The notes: generated by a model from the letters alone, not told the origin. 64,000 nt of DNA from Bradyrhizobium sp. WSM1417 (GCF_000515415.1 NZ_KI911783.1:3276392-3340391); one strand, 5' to 3'; shown: positions 34,650 to 44,591, counted from the stretch's first letter. Made by a program: numbers and translations.

Positions 34650-34668
34650 GGGCGCACAAAAAAGAAGA

Positions 34669-34690
34669 GCCGCTTGTTGTGACAAGCGGC
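34669..34690 (-). terminator. Hairpin terminator between cyoD and the nuclease gene
   Basis: GCCGCTTG, loop ttgtga, CAAGCGGC, an 8-bp perfect stem. Read on the minus strand it is followed by TCTTCTTTTTTGTG, so it looks like a canonical Rho-independent terminator for leftward transcription. The next leftward gene upstream is the nuclease at 34867-35655. It may also stop cyo transcripts on the plus strand. Confidence 0.6.
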
Positions 34691-34866
34691 CCAAGTCTAG
34701 GGAGGAAACGCCCGAGCAAAGCAATCGGGCCGGAGCCGGATTGCCGCCAAGGAAACGCTCGCGCAAAGCGCTTGCGTACGCTTACAAATGCAGCAACTCT
34801 CGATAGAGTTCAATTCCGGATGAATACTGTCTCCGGTTGCCGCTCACGGGTGCGTGATGGGCTTCG

Positions 34867-35655
34867 TTATTTCGGCCGCCGGCAGTTGTAGGCCTTGCGG
34901 AAGCCCGCAGCCTGGGCGTCGTCCTCCGAGCAGAACCAGCGGTCCGGTTTGGTGGTCGCGGGGTAGCTCGGGCAGCCCCGTAAATGGTAGATGCCGATAT
35001 TGCCGGTCACGCGCGCGCGGACCGCAAGCTTGCCCTTGATGCCACAGCTCGGCGGCATCGTCAGATCCTCGGGAAACAACACTGCGCGAATCTCTTTGTC
35101 GCGGTCGGTGCGGCAGGCGGCGCCCAGGAGCGCGCCGTCCTTCTTGCCGGTGCGGAATTCCTGCGGTGCAACAAAGCAGCCCTTCCAGATTCCGGCCGAG
35201 GTTGATTTGGCGTCGGCCGCGGCCGACTTGATGTTCGCCTTGACCGGCTCGCGGGCGATGGCATAGCCGAGCTTGACCAGCTGTTCGTTCAAGCTGGTCT
35301 TGTCGCCCTCGGCCGTGCAGATCGCGCGGTGCCGCTTGCCAAAACTCTTTTCCGGTCCGACATCGTCGCAACGCACCGATCGCTTGCCAATCAGCTTGGC
35401 GAGCTGGTCGCGGGCCTCGATGCCGCAGGTCCAGGGATCGGCGTGATCGTCGATGCAGACCTGGTCCAGCTCGGGTGCGTCGACGCCGTCGAGGCGGTAG
35501 GTGACGTCGCCGAGCTGGATGGCGTTGCCGTCGCGGACCGTCGCGGCGGCGGTCAGCGCCGAGGCGGGGCCGGAGGTGCCCAGAAATCCGGACAGGGCGA
35601 GAAGGAAAACGAGCGCAAAAGCGCGGGCGCTGGCAAAGGATTTTCGGAAGGACAT
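34867..35655 (-). CDS. Exported thermonuclease-family (SNase-like) protein
   Basis: A 262-residue protein with a signal peptide (about 1-34, ending ASA). The domain follows the staphylococcal nuclease fold: [40 protein letters not shown] and [13 protein letters not shown]. The C-terminal 100 residues are Cys-rich, ending YNCRRPK, with [20 protein letters not shown] as in extended Rhizobiales forms. The catalytic Arg/Glu/Arg set is not complete by eye, so activity is uncertain. It could be a phosphodiesterase of extracellular nucleic acid or a binding relative. Confidence 0.8.
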   Translation of the reverse strand: MSFRKSFASARAFALVFLLALSGFLGTSGPASALTAAATVRDGNAIQLGDVTYRLDGVDAPELDQVCIDDHADPWTCGIEARDQLAKLIGKRSVRCDDVGPEKSFGKRHRAICTAEGDKTSLNEQLVKLGYAIAREPVKANIKSAAADAKSTSAGIWKGCFVAPQEFRTGKKDGALLGAACRTDRDKEIRAVLFPEDLTMPPSCGIKGKLAVRARVTGNIGIYHLRGCPSYPATTKPDRWFCSEDDAQAAGFRKAYNCRRPK

Positions 35656-35851
35656 AAGGTCTCGCTATCGATGGCTCGTGCGGCTTGTTCCTAGCATCCG
35701 GATGTGGCGATACCAATGGTCTGCGCCCCGCGAAGTGCGACATTCCGGCCTCGCGGCTTTACTCGGCCGTAGCTCTGATCCTATCGTTCGCCGGCCTTGC
35801 GGAGCGGAGGCCGAATCGCCCGGGAAGCGGCGAAGGGAGGAAAATTTCGCG

Positions 35852-37450
35852 ATGAAAGACCCCGTGGACGTCCTGATCATCGGCGCCGGCGCTTCGGGCG
35901 CGGCGGTGGCGTGGTCGCTGGCCGAGACCAAGATGCATATTCTCTGCCTGGAGCAGGGCGGCTGGATGAACCCGCCGGAATATCCCAGCACGGGCCGGGA
36001 CTGGGAGGCCAAGTTCTACGGCGAGTGGTCGTCGAGCCCCAACGTCCGCGGACGGCCTGAGGACTATCCGATCAACGACGACGATTCGCCGATCAAGGTC
36101 GTCAACTACAATGCGGTCGGTGGCTCGACGGTGATGTACACCGCGCACTGGCCGCGGCTGCACCCCTCTGATTTCAAGGTGAAGACGCTCGACGGCGTCG
36201 CTGACGACTGGCCGATCGACTACGACGCGCTGACCCCGTTCTTCGAAGAGAACGACCGGATGATGGGCACGTCCGGCCTCTCGGGCGACCCGCTCTCACC
36301 GCTGACGCATCCGCCGATGCCGCAACAGCCGATGGGGTTGTCCGGTGCGATCATCGGCAAGGCCATGAACAAGCTCGGCTGGCACTGGTGGCCGTCGGAT
36401 ACGACGGTCGCGACCATGGACTACGAGGGCCGCGCGCGTTGCATCAATCTCGGCCATTGCACGCCAGCCTGCGCGCAAGGCGCGAAGTCCTCGACCGACA
36501 TCACCTATTGGCCGCACGCGGTCCGCGCCGGAGTCGAGCTGCGCACGCACTGTCGGGTGCGCGAGATCACCACCGACGAGAACGGCATGGCCACCGGCGT
36601 GGTCTATTACGACAAGGACGGCCTCGAGCAGTTCCAGCCGGCGCATGTCGTCATCATCGCCTGCAACGGCGTCGGCACGCCGCGGCTGCTGCTGAATTCG
36701 GCATCGAACCGCTTTCCGAACGGGCTTGCCAATTCGTCTGGCCTCGTCGGCAAGAACCTGATGTTCCATCCTTATGCGCAGATCTACGGCTACGTAAAAG
36801 AGCCGACCGATAGCAACCGCGCGCCGCCGACCTGCCTGTGGAGCAAGGAATGGTATGACACGGACCTCTCGCGCGGCTTCGTGCGGGGCTATGGCGTTCA
36901 GTTCGTGCGCGGCGCGGGGCCGGTGTTCGAGGCTGTCGTCAGCGAGCAGAAGGGGATATTGCCGTGGGGCGCCGATCACCACCGCGTCTTCCGCAAGCTC
37001 AACGGCCACCGGCTCGGCTTTTCCGCGATCTGCGAGGACCTGCCGGAGGAGCATAACCAGATTACGCTCGATCCGGTCTTGAAGGACGGCCACGGCATTC
37101 CCGCGCCGAAGATCAATTACACGATCAGCGAGAACAGCCGGAAGATGATGGAGCATGCGCTGGCGCGCGGCCGGGAGATTCTCGAAACCGCGGGAGCGAG
37201 CGACATCTGCGTCAACTCGCCGATCCCGTGGGGCGGCTGGCATCTGCTCGGCACGGCACGCATGGGCACCGACCCCGAACGCTCCGTCGTCAATGAATGG
37301 GGCCGCTCGCACGACGTCAAGAATCTCTTCATCGTCGACGGCAGCATCTTCGTCACCTCGGGCGGGGTGAACCCGACGTCCACCATTCAGGCCCTTGCGC
37401 TCTACATCGCCGACCAGATGAAGCAGCGCCTCGCCAATTTGTTCGATTGA
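35852..37450 (+). CDS. GMC family FAD oxidoreductase
   Basis: A 532-residue flavoenzyme that oxidises alcohols or sugars. The FAD site is VLIIGAGASGAAVAWSLAE, with VNYNAVGGSTVMYTAHW downstream. The C-terminal GMC_oxred_C domain holds GGWHLLGTARMG (catalytic His region) and NLFIVDGSIFVTSGGVNPT. No signal peptide is visible, though the partner subunit could carry it by hitch-hiking. ATG 35852 follows GGGAGG; the long open frame upstream is not protein-like. Seven bases separate it from the gluconate-dehydrogenase-subunit-3-like gene, as in membrane-bound gluconate 2-dehydrogenase complexes. Confidence 0.92.
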   Translation: MKDPVDVLIIGAGASGAAVAWSLAETKMHILCLEQGGWMNPPEYPSTGRDWEAKFYGEWSSSPNVRGRPEDYPINDDDSPIKVVNYNAVGGSTVMYTAHWPRLHPSDFKVKTLDGVADDWPIDYDALTPFFEENDRMMGTSGLSGDPLSPLTHPPMPQQPMGLSGAIIGKAMNKLGWHWWPSDTTVATMDYEGRARCINLGHCTPACAQGAKSSTDITYWPHAVRAGVELRTHCRVREITTDENGMATGVVYYDKDGLEQFQPAHVVIIACNGVGTPRLLLNSASNRFPNGLANSSGLVGKNLMFHPYAQIYGYVKEPTDSNRAPPTCLWSKEWYDTDLSRGFVRGYGVQFVRGAGPVFEAVVSEQKGILPWGADHHRVFRKLNGHRLGFSAICEDLPEEHNQITLDPVLKDGHGIPAPKINYTISENSRKMMEHALARGREILETAGASDICVNSPIPWGGWHLLGTARMGTDPERSVVNEWGRSHDVKNLFIVDGSIFVTSGGVNPTSTIQALALYIADQMKQRLANLFD

Positions 37451-37457
37451 GGCCGAC

Positions 37458-37907
37458 ATGTCCGCAGACAATCAACTGACACGCCGCCAATGCGACGACC
37501 TCCGCGCTATCGCCGCGATGATCGTGCCCGCCAGCGACGAGTACAAGGTGCCCGGCGCCGACGACCCCGCGATCCAGGCTGACATGCTGGCAACGCTGGG
37601 GCGTGACGCCAAATTGGTGGCGCTGGCGCTCGACCATCTGGCGCGGCTCGCGGGCCAACCCTTCGCCGAGCTCGATGCTGCCAGGCGCGATGCGGTGGCG
37701 CAGGAGTTTCGCAGTTCCGGCGGCGCGGCGGCCGCGACGCTCGTCCGCGTGGTGCTGCAATGCTACTACCGCGACGACCGTGTGCTGCGCTCGCTCGGCC
37801 TCGAGGCACGCGCGCCGTTCCCCCTGGGTTACGTGCTGCCGGATGGCGACTGGTCGCTGCTGGACCCGGTCAAGGCAAGGGCGGGCACGCTGCGACGGGC
37901 ACCCTAG
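37458..37907 (+). CDS. Gluconate 2-dehydrogenase subunit 3-like protein
   Basis: A 149-residue protein matching the gluconate_2-dh3 family, the small gamma partner of GMC flavoproteins in periplasmic dehydrogenases. Key parts are LTRRQCDDLRAIAAMIVPAS, DDPAIQADMLATLG and LVRVVLQCYYRDDRVLRSLG. Unlike classical gamma subunits it has no Tat signal or hydrophobic leader, so the complex may be cytoplasmic or use another export route. The third (cytochrome c) subunit is missing from the operon. Confidence 0.85.
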   Translation: MSADNQLTRRQCDDLRAIAAMIVPASDEYKVPGADDPAIQADMLATLGRDAKLVALALDHLARLAGQPFAELDAARRDAVAQEFRSSGGAAAATLVRVVLQCYYRDDRVLRSLGLEARAPFPLGYVLPDGDWSLLDPVKARAGTLRRAP

Positions 37908-37998
37908 CCACCTGGGCAGTCCAGCCTTGCGCCCCGGGCGGGTCCCTTGCGCCTAAAGGAGCAGGCCACCATCTGTGTGAGCCTCAAGGACTCCTACC

Positions 37999-39018
37999 AT
38001 GTTGGATTTTACTTCAGACATCGTCGATGACGCCGCGTCATCGCGGGCGACAGCGGCTGTCCCGGACAACGACAGGGCCCTGCTGGACGCCTATTCCAAT
38101 GCCGTGATCGACGTGACCGACCGTGTCGGTCCGGCCGTCGTGCGCGTCGAGACCGGACCGAAGGTGCCGAACGGCCGCGAGCGCGGCGGGCTTGGCTCGG
38201 GCATCGTGATCTCGCCGGACGGGCTCGTTCTCACCAATAGCCACGTGGTCGGCTCGTCGAAGGAGATCCGGCTGCGTGACGTCGAGGGTCATGTCGGCGA
38301 CGCCCGGGTGCTCGGCGTCGATCCCGACACTGATCTTGCGCTGCTTCGCGCCAATGGCGTGCGGGACTTGCCCTATGCGGCGCTCGGCAATTCCAAGACC
38401 TTGCGGCGCGGCCAGCTCGTCATCGCGATCGGCAACCCGCTCGGCTTTGAATCGACCGTCACTGCCGGCGTGGTCTCGGCGCTCGGGCGCTCGATCCGCT
38501 CGGTCAGTGGCCGTACCATCGAGGACGTGATCCAGACCGATGCTGCGCTCAACCCCGGCAACTCGGGCGGGCCGCTGGTGTCGTCGAATGCCGAGGTGAT
38601 CGGCATCAACACGGCCATCATCAACGGCGCGCAAGGCATCTGCTTTGCGGTCGCCAGCAACACCGCGCAATTCGTGCTGTCGGAGATCATCCGCCACGGC
38701 TATGTCCGTCGCGCCTATATCGGCGTGGCCGGCCAGACCGCGCCGATCCCGCGGCGGCACGCGGTGCTGGCCGGCGTCGAGAACAAGATGGGCGCGCTGC
38801 TGGCTCAGATCGAGCCGGACGGGCCGGCGGCGAAGGCGGGCCTGTTGTCCGGCGATGTCGTGATCGGCCTCGACGGCGTCGAGATCAACGGCGTCGACGA
38901 TCTGATCCGTGTCCTCGACCGCGACCGGATCGGCCGGCGGCTGGCGATGGACGTGCTCCGGCTCGGCCGCCTGCGGGCATTCGACATCGACCCGGTCGAG
39001 CGCAAGCCGGCGCGCTAG
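37999..39018 (+). CDS. HtrA/DegP-like serine protease with PDZ domain
   Basis: A 339-residue S1C protease. The chymotrypsin-like domain has GLGSGIVISPDGLVLTNSHV with His82, DPDTDLALLRAN with Asp112, and ALNPGNSGGPLV with Ser189, so the triad is complete. A C-terminal PDZ domain (about 245-330) includes LAQIEPDGPAAKAGLLSGD. There is no signal peptide or transmembrane segment, which is unusual for HtrA and suggests a cytoplasmic role, or a missed start. The gene stands alone after a 91-base gap. Confidence 0.9.
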   Translation: MLDFTSDIVDDAASSRATAAVPDNDRALLDAYSNAVIDVTDRVGPAVVRVETGPKVPNGRERGGLGSGIVISPDGLVLTNSHVVGSSKEIRLRDVEGHVGDARVLGVDPDTDLALLRANGVRDLPYAALGNSKTLRRGQLVIAIGNPLGFESTVTAGVVSALGRSIRSVSGRTIEDVIQTDAALNPGNSGGPLVSSNAEVIGINTAIINGAQGICFAVASNTAQFVLSEIIRHGYVRRAYIGVAGQTAPIPRRHAVLAGVENKMGALLAQIEPDGPAAKAGLLSGDVVIGLDGVEINGVDDLIRVLDRDRIGRRLAMDVLRLGRLRAFDIDPVERKPAR

Positions 39019-39077
39019 CGTGTGGGCGCCGAAGCGAGGTATGACGGTGTCATGTCTCGCTTCGGGAACCCCGCCGC

Positions 39078-40796
39078 ATGATGCCGGCGCATGAGACCTA
39101 CGATATCATCGTCGTCGGCGCCGGCGCGGGTGGCATGACGGCAGCGGCGGTGGCCGCCGCCGAGGGCCTGCGCGTGCTGGTGATCGAGAAGACCGCTTTC
39201 GTCGGCGGCACCACCGCATGGTCCGACGGCATGATCTGGATTCCAGCCAATGCCAAAATGAAACAGGCGGGGCTCTCCGATAGCGTCACGGACGCCGTGC
39301 AATATTTGTCGAACACGGTGCCCGAGCCCGCCAATGCGGGCCTCCGCGCCGCCTTCCTCGCGCGCGGACCGGAGGCGGTCGCCTATCTCGAAGCCAACAC
39401 GCAAGTGCGCCTCCAGCCGGTGAAAGCCTGTCCGGACTATTATCCGGAGCGGCTGGGCGCGACGCCGGGCGGGCGCGTGCTCGAGCCGGTCGTCTTCGAC
39501 GGCACGCGGCTGGGCGCGCATTTCGCGCGGCTGCGCGCGCCGCTGCCGGAGTTCACGTTATTTGGTGGGATGATGGTTAGCCGCCCCGACATTCCCCATC
39601 TGCGCCGGGCCGGAAAATCGCTGCGCTCGGCTCTTCGCGCGGCGCGGCTGGTTTCGGAGTATGCGTGGCAGCGGCTGCGCAGCCCGCGCGGCACGACGCT
39701 GCATCTCGGCAATGCGCTCGCCGCGCGGCTGTATGCCTCGCTGCTGGCGCGGCAGGTCGAGATCCTCTTCAGTGCGGACGTGGAGGATTTGTCGATGCAG
39801 GGCGAGCGCGTCGGCGGTGTCATTATCCGTCATGGGGCGCGCGATCGCCTGATCGCCGCGCGACGCGGTGTGGTGCTGGCGACCGGCGGCTTCTCGTACG
39901 ACGCGACCTTGCGCAAACGCTTCTTCCCGCCCGCGGCCGGATTCATCTCGGCGACCCACACGTCCGCTACGGGCGACGGGATCCGCCTCGCGACCGCAAC
40001 CGGCGCAGCGCTCAATACGGATGCGACGAGCCCCGCCTATTGGGTGCCGGCCTCGCTGTTCCGGCGCGCCGATGGAAGCCGTGGTGTTTTCCCGCACATG
40101 GTGACCGACCGCGCCAAGCCCGGCGTGATCGCCGTCAATGCGGCCGGCCGGCGCTTCGCCAACGAGGCACTGTCGTACCACGAGTTCGTTCTCGCCATGC
40201 TGCGTGACGGCGAACCGGATCGGCCGTTCCACCTGATCTGCGACCGCCAGTTTCTGTGGCGCTATGGCCTCGGCCGCATCAGGCCGTTCACGCGCAATAT
40301 CCGGCGCTATGCGGCGAGCGGCGAGTTGGCCGAGGCCGCTGATATCGCGCAGCTCGCAGCGAAGATCGGCATCAAGCCGTCGACACTCGCGGCGACCATC
40401 GCCAACTACAATTCCGATGCGAAGGAGGGCCGTGACCTGGAATTCGGCCGCGGCAGCACGATCTATCAACGCCATTTCGGAGACGCCGCCCACAAGCCCA
40501 ACCCGTGCGTCGCGCCCATCCTATGTGCGCCGTTCTTTGCGATGCGGATTTATCCGGCCGATCTCGGCACGGCGATCGGCATGAAGGTGGATGCCCAGGC
40601 GCGCGTGTTGCGCGAGGACGGCACGCCGGTTGCCGGGCTCTATGCGTGCGGCAACGACATGGGCTCGGTCATGAACGGCAATTGTCCCGGGCCGGGGATT
40701 GCACTGGGGCCGGCGCTGACGTTCGGGTACATCGCGGGAAGGCATCTGGCGGAGGGGAGTGTGGTTGGGGCGAGTGCGGCCACAGCGTTGGTCTAG
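39078..40796 (+). CDS. FAD-dependent oxidoreductase, 3-ketosteroid-dehydrogenase/fumarate-reductase-like
   Basis: A 572-residue flavoprotein of the FAD_binding_2 family. The dinucleotide loop is IIVVGAGAGGMTAAAVAAAE, followed by VIEKTAFVGGTTAWSDGMIW. Later segments are GVVLATGGFSYD, LNTDATSPAYWVP and the C-terminal NCPGPGIALGPALTFGYIAG. Such enzymes reduce fumarate-like substrates or desaturate ketosteroids. Without a dedicated cytochrome or steroid cluster the substrate cannot be fixed. Several ATGs (39078, 39081, 39090) compete; I give the first. A REP-type repeat follows the stop. Confidence 0.88.
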   Translation: MMPAHETYDIIVVGAGAGGMTAAAVAAAEGLRVLVIEKTAFVGGTTAWSDGMIWIPANAKMKQAGLSDSVTDAVQYLSNTVPEPANAGLRAAFLARGPEAVAYLEANTQVRLQPVKACPDYYPERLGATPGGRVLEPVVFDGTRLGAHFARLRAPLPEFTLFGGMMVSRPDIPHLRRAGKSLRSALRAARLVSEYAWQRLRSPRGTTLHLGNALAARLYASLLARQVEILFSADVEDLSMQGERVGGVIIRHGARDRLIAARRGVVLATGGFSYDATLRKRFFPPAAGFISATHTSATGDGIRLATATGAALNTDATSPAYWVPASLFRRADGSRGVFPHMVTDRAKPGVIAVNAAGRRFANEALSYHEFVLAMLRDGEPDRPFHLICDRQFLWRYGLGRIRPFTRNIRRYAASGELAEAADIAQLAAKIGIKPSTLAATIANYNSDAKEGRDLEFGRGSTIYQRHFGDAAHKPNPCVAPILCAPFFAMRIYPADLGTAIGMKVDAQARVLREDGTPVAGLYACGNDMGSVMNGNCPGPGIALGPALTFGYIAGRHLAEGSVVGASAATALV

Positions 40797-40814
40797 CCGC
40801 CACCACCGCTGTCA

Positions 40815-40908
40815 TGCCCCGCGAAGGCGGGGCATCCAGTACGCCGCGGCTTCTCGACTTAGTCACCAGCTTCTCGGAGTACTGGATCGCCCGGTCAAGC
40901 CGGGCGAT
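40815..40908. repeat. Extragenic palindromic repeat of nested hairpins
   Basis: TGCCCCGC-gaag-GCGGGGCA (40815-40834) and ATCGCCCGG-tcaag-CCGGGCGAT (40886-40908) are two hairpins. ATCCAGTAC (40834-40842) and GTACTGGAT (40879-40887) form a third inverted pair that brings the two together. It fills most of the 141-base gap between two convergent genes. Elements of this shape are familiar from Bradyrhizobium genomes (recalled, not searched). Confidence 0.8.
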
Positions 40909-40937
40909 GACACCGAGTATGTGGCGCCGGCTTGTCC

Positions 40938-43900
40938 TTACTCCGCCGCCGCCGCAAAGCGGCTGTTCTCCAGTTCCGCTTCCAACCGCGCCTTCTCCGC
41001 CGCCGCCAGCTTGATGTTGGCTTCCTTGATATGCCCGAAGCCGCGGATCGTCTCCGGCAGCCGCGCGAGCCTCGCCAGCAGCGGGATCTGCTCTGCTTTC
41101 AGCCCGGCGATCCGCCGATCGATCATGTCGAGATAATCCGCGACCAGCTTCCGCTCGGTCCGGCGCTCCTCGGTGCGGCCGAACGGATCGAACGCGCCGC
41201 CGCGCAGGAATTTTAGTTTGGCCAGCACGCGGAAGGCGTGGATCATCCAGCCGCCGAATTCCTTCTTCTGGAGATGTCCGGTGGTCTTGTCGCGCTGTGC
41301 GAAGATCGGCGGGGCCAGATAGAACTTCAGCTTGAAGTCGCCGTCGAATTTCTCCGAGACCTTCTTGGAGAAGCTGCCGTCGGTGTAGAGCCGCGCGACC
41401 TCGTACTCGTCCTTGTAGGACATCAGCTTGAACAGGTTTTTCGCGACAGCCTCGGTCAGCTCCGTGGACGCGGGCGAGGCAGCTGCTTCCGCCTTGCGCA
41501 CCTTGGCGACGGCCGCGGAGTAACGGTCGGCGTAGGTCTTGTCCTGATAGGCCGTCAAAAACTCGGCGCGCGTCGCGATGATGTCGTCGAGCGACTTCGT
41601 CGGCGCGGAAGCCCGGCTCCTGAATTGCAGCACGCTGCGCAGCCGCGACATGTCGTGGGCGGCGAGGCGACCCCAGGTGAAGGCGAGCTTGTTCATCTCG
41701 ATCGCGGCGCCGTTGATCTCGATGGCGCGGAGCAGCGCGTCCAGCGACAGCGGGATCGCGCCTTTCTGGAAGGCGAAGCCGAGCATGAACGGGTTAGTCG
41801 CGATCGAATCGCCCATCAGCGCGGAGGCAATGCCTGTCGCGTCGATGATATCGAGGTTCTTGTCGCCGACAGCGTCGCGCAGCACCGTCTGCATCGTGCC
41901 CATCTCGAAATCGAGATCAGGGTTTTGCACGAAGCTCGCGGTCGGCTGCAGGTCGGCGTTGATATACGCTTTCGTCGTTCCGCGTTCGGCGCGGCTGAGC
42001 GCAGAGGGACCTGCCGAGACGATCATGTCGCAGCCGAGGATGACGTCGGCACCGCCCGTGGTGATCCGGACCGCGGAGATGTCTTCCGGCTTCGCGGCGA
42101 TGCGCACATGGCTCATCACGGCGCCGTTCTTCTGCGACAGGCCGGTGAAGTCGAGCGCGGAGCAGCCGCGGCCGTCGACATGGGCGGCCATGCCGAGCAG
42201 CGCGCCGATGGTGATGACACCGGTGCCGCCGATGCCGGTGACGAGGATGTTGTAGGGGGCGTCCAGCTCACGAGCGGGCGGCAGCGGCAGGTCGGCAAAC
42301 AACTGGCCTGAATCCACCGCCGAGGTTTTGATCCGCTTGAGCGTGCCGCCATGCACGGTGACGAAACTCGGGCAAAAACCCTCGACGCAGGAGAAGTCCT
42401 TGTTGCAGTTCGACTGGTCGATCTGGCGCTTGCGGCCGAACTCGGTCTCCAGCGGCTGCACCGAAACGCAGTTCGAGGCTTGCGAGCAGTCGCCGCAGCC
42501 TTCGCAAACGAGCTCGTTGATGAAGGCGCGCTTGGCGGGATCCGGATACAGCCCGCGCTTGCGGCGACGGCGCTTTTCCGCGGCGCAGGTCTGATCGTAG
42601 ACAATGACCGTAAGGCCCTTGATGTCGCGCAGCTCGCGCTGCACGGCGTCGAGCTCGCGGCGATGATGGACGGTCGCGCCTTGCGGGAAGTAGTTGGCGT
42701 CGGGGTATTTGGTCGGATCGTCCGAGACGATCGCGAGGCGCTTGACGGCCTCGGCCCAGACCTGATGCGCGATCTGGGCGACGTTGAAGCCGCCCTCGGC
42801 CGGTTGGCCGCCGGTCATCGCGACGGCATCGTTGTAGAGGATCTTGTAGGTGATGCTGATGCCGGCGGCCGATGCCGCGCGAAGGGCAAGCAGCCCGGAA
42901 TGGGTGTAGGTGCCGTCCCCGAGGTTCTGGAAGATGTGCTGCTCGGTGGTGAAGGGCGCTTGCCCGATCCAGTTCACGCCCTCGGCGCCCATATGCGAGA
43001 TCAAATCGGTGCGGCGGGTCGGCATGCTCAAGGCCATGCCGTGGCAACCGATGCCGGCCATGGCGCGGCTGCCCTCGGGCACGCGCGTCGAGGTGTTGTG
43101 CGGGCATCCCGAACAGAAGAACGGCGTGCGCGCGAGCTTGATTTGCGCGGAGGCCGGAACAGGAGTGTCGAAGGCCTCGAGCCGGGCGAGGCGCTGCTCA
43201 AGCACCGGGCTATGGTGGCCTAGCTTGCGCAGCCGCGCCACCAGTGCGGATGCAACGAGGGTTGGCGTCAGCTCGCCTTCGCTCGGCAATAGCGGCGCGC
43301 CGCGCTCGTCGCGTTTTCCCGTCACGGTCGGGCGCCTGGACGCATCGATGTTGTAGAGGATGCGCATCAGCTGGTCTTCGATGAAGCCGCGCTTCTCCTC
43401 GACGACCAGCACGTCCTGAAGTCCTTCGGCGAAGCGCTTGGCCCCGCTCTCCTCCAGCGGCCAAGTCAGTGCGACCTTGTAGATGCGCAAGCCCAAATCC
43501 TGCGCGTCCTTGTCGGTAATGCCCAGATCGGCCAGCGCCTGTCGCAGATCGAGATAAGCCTTGCCGGTCGCGACGATGCCGAGCCGTGCCGGCCTCGAGT
43601 CGAGCACGATGCGGTCGAGCTGGTTGGCACGCACAAAGGCCTGTACCGCCGCCATCTTCGGGCCGAACAGGCGCCTCTCCGCGTCCAGCGGCGGATCCGG
43701 CCAGCGGATGTTGAGGCCGCCGGGCGGCATCTCGAAATCGTCGGGGAGCTTGATCTGGATGCGTTCGGGGTCGCTATAGATCGAGGCCGAACTCTCCACC
43801 GTCTCGCTGATCGCCTTGAAGCCGACCCAGCAGCCGGAGAAGCGCGACAGCGCAAAGCCGTAGAGGCCGAGATCGAGGTAATCCTGCAGCGTCGCCGGAT

Positions 43901-44414
43901 TGATCACGGGGATCAGCGCCGCCGCGAAGACCTGCTCGCTCTGATGCGCCAGTGTCGAGGATTGGCAGCCGTGGTCGTCACCGGCAAGCGCGAGCACGCC
44001 GCCATGGAGCGAGGTACCGGCCGCATTGGCATGCTTGAGTGCGTCGACCGAGCGATCAACGCCAGGCCCCTTGCCGTACCAGATGCCGAACACGCCGTCG
44101 ACCTTGGCACCGGGAAACAGACCGACCTGCTGGCTGCCCCAGACGGCGGTCGCCGCGAGGTCCTCGTTCAAGCCGGGGACGAAGGCGATGTCGTGCTGCT
44201 GGAGATGTTCCTTCGCGCGCCACAGCGCGTGGTCGTACATGCCGAGCGGGGAGCCGCGATAGCCCGAGATGAAGCCGCCGGTGTTGAGGCCCTGCAGCCG
44301 GTCGCGTTCGCGCTGCAACATGGGCAGCCGGACCAGCGCCTGAGTACCGGACAGGAAGATCCGCTTCGATTCGAGCCGGTATTTGTCATCCAGCTCGACC
44401 TGCATCAGCGTCAT
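40938..44414 (-). CDS. Fused indolepyruvate ferredoxin oxidoreductase family protein
   Basis: A 1158-residue fusion. The N-terminal half (about 1-550) is a TPP-dependent 2-oxoacid oxidoreductase with FISGYRGSPLGMYD and MTGGQPAEGG (TPP region). Ferredoxin-type Fe-S sites CEGCGDCSQASNC and CVEGFCPSF follow (about 630-690). The pyruvate ferredoxin oxidoreductase gamma domain (about 715-910) contains VTGIGGTGVITIGALLG. The last part is a family-specific extension. It decarboxylates an aryl- or branched-chain pyruvate to acyl-CoA. ATG 44414 is the likely start; a second ATG lies three codons later. Confidence 0.93.
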   Translation of the reverse strand: MTLMQVELDDKYRLESKRIFLSGTQALVRLPMLQRERDRLQGLNTGGFISGYRGSPLGMYDHALWRAKEHLQQHDIAFVPGLNEDLAATAVWGSQQVGLFPGAKVDGVFGIWYGKGPGVDRSVDALKHANAAGTSLHGGVLALAGDDHGCQSSTLAHQSEQVFAAALIPVINPATLQDYLDLGLYGFALSRFSGCWVGFKAISETVESSASIYSDPERIQIKLPDDFEMPPGGLNIRWPDPPLDAERRLFGPKMAAVQAFVRANQLDRIVLDSRPARLGIVATGKAYLDLRQALADLGITDKDAQDLGLRIYKVALTWPLEESGAKRFAEGLQDVLVVEEKRGFIEDQLMRILYNIDASRRPTVTGKRDERGAPLLPSEGELTPTLVASALVARLRKLGHHSPVLEQRLARLEAFDTPVPASAQIKLARTPFFCSGCPHNTSTRVPEGSRAMAGIGCHGMALSMPTRRTDLISHMGAEGVNWIGQAPFTTEQHIFQNLGDGTYTHSGLLALRAASAAGISITYKILYNDAVAMTGGQPAEGGFNVAQIAHQVWAEAVKRLAIVSDDPTKYPDANYFPQGATVHHRRELDAVQRELRDIKGLTVIVYDQTCAAEKRRRRKRGLYPDPAKRAFINELVCEGCGDCSQASNCVSVQPLETEFGRKRQIDQSNCNKDFSCVEGFCPSFVTVHGGTLKRIKTSAVDSGQLFADLPLPPARELDAPYNILVTGIGGTGVITIGALLGMAAHVDGRGCSALDFTGLSQKNGAVMSHVRIAAKPEDISAVRITTGGADVILGCDMIVSAGPSALSRAERGTTKAYINADLQPTASFVQNPDLDFEMGTMQTVLRDAVGDKNLDIIDATGIASALMGDSIATNPFMLGFAFQKGAIPLSLDALLRAIEINGAAIEMNKLAFTWGRLAAHDMSRLRSVLQFRSRASAPTKSLDDIIATRAEFLTAYQDKTYADRYSAAVAKVRKAEAAASPASTELTEAVAKNLFKLMSYKDEYEVARLYTDGSFSKKVSEKFDGDFKLKFYLAPPIFAQRDKTTGHLQKKEFGGWMIHAFRVLAKLKFLRGGAFDPFGRTEERRTERKLVADYLDMIDRRIAGLKAEQIPLLARLARLPETIRGFGHIKEANIKLAAAEKARLEAELENSRFAAAAE

Positions 44415-44591
44415 TTCGGAAGTCCTCGTCTCTTGTTTCGGCTCTTATTCGACTTGGGGTTTGCGCTGCGGGAGGGAGGAGCGGCTGCGCGACGCGAATT
44501 GTCACAGTCAAAGGCATGCGCAGACGAAGTCAATATCGCTGGCCGCATCCGTGGCGCTCCTGCTAGTCATGGCTTGCTTGCGGAGGACACC

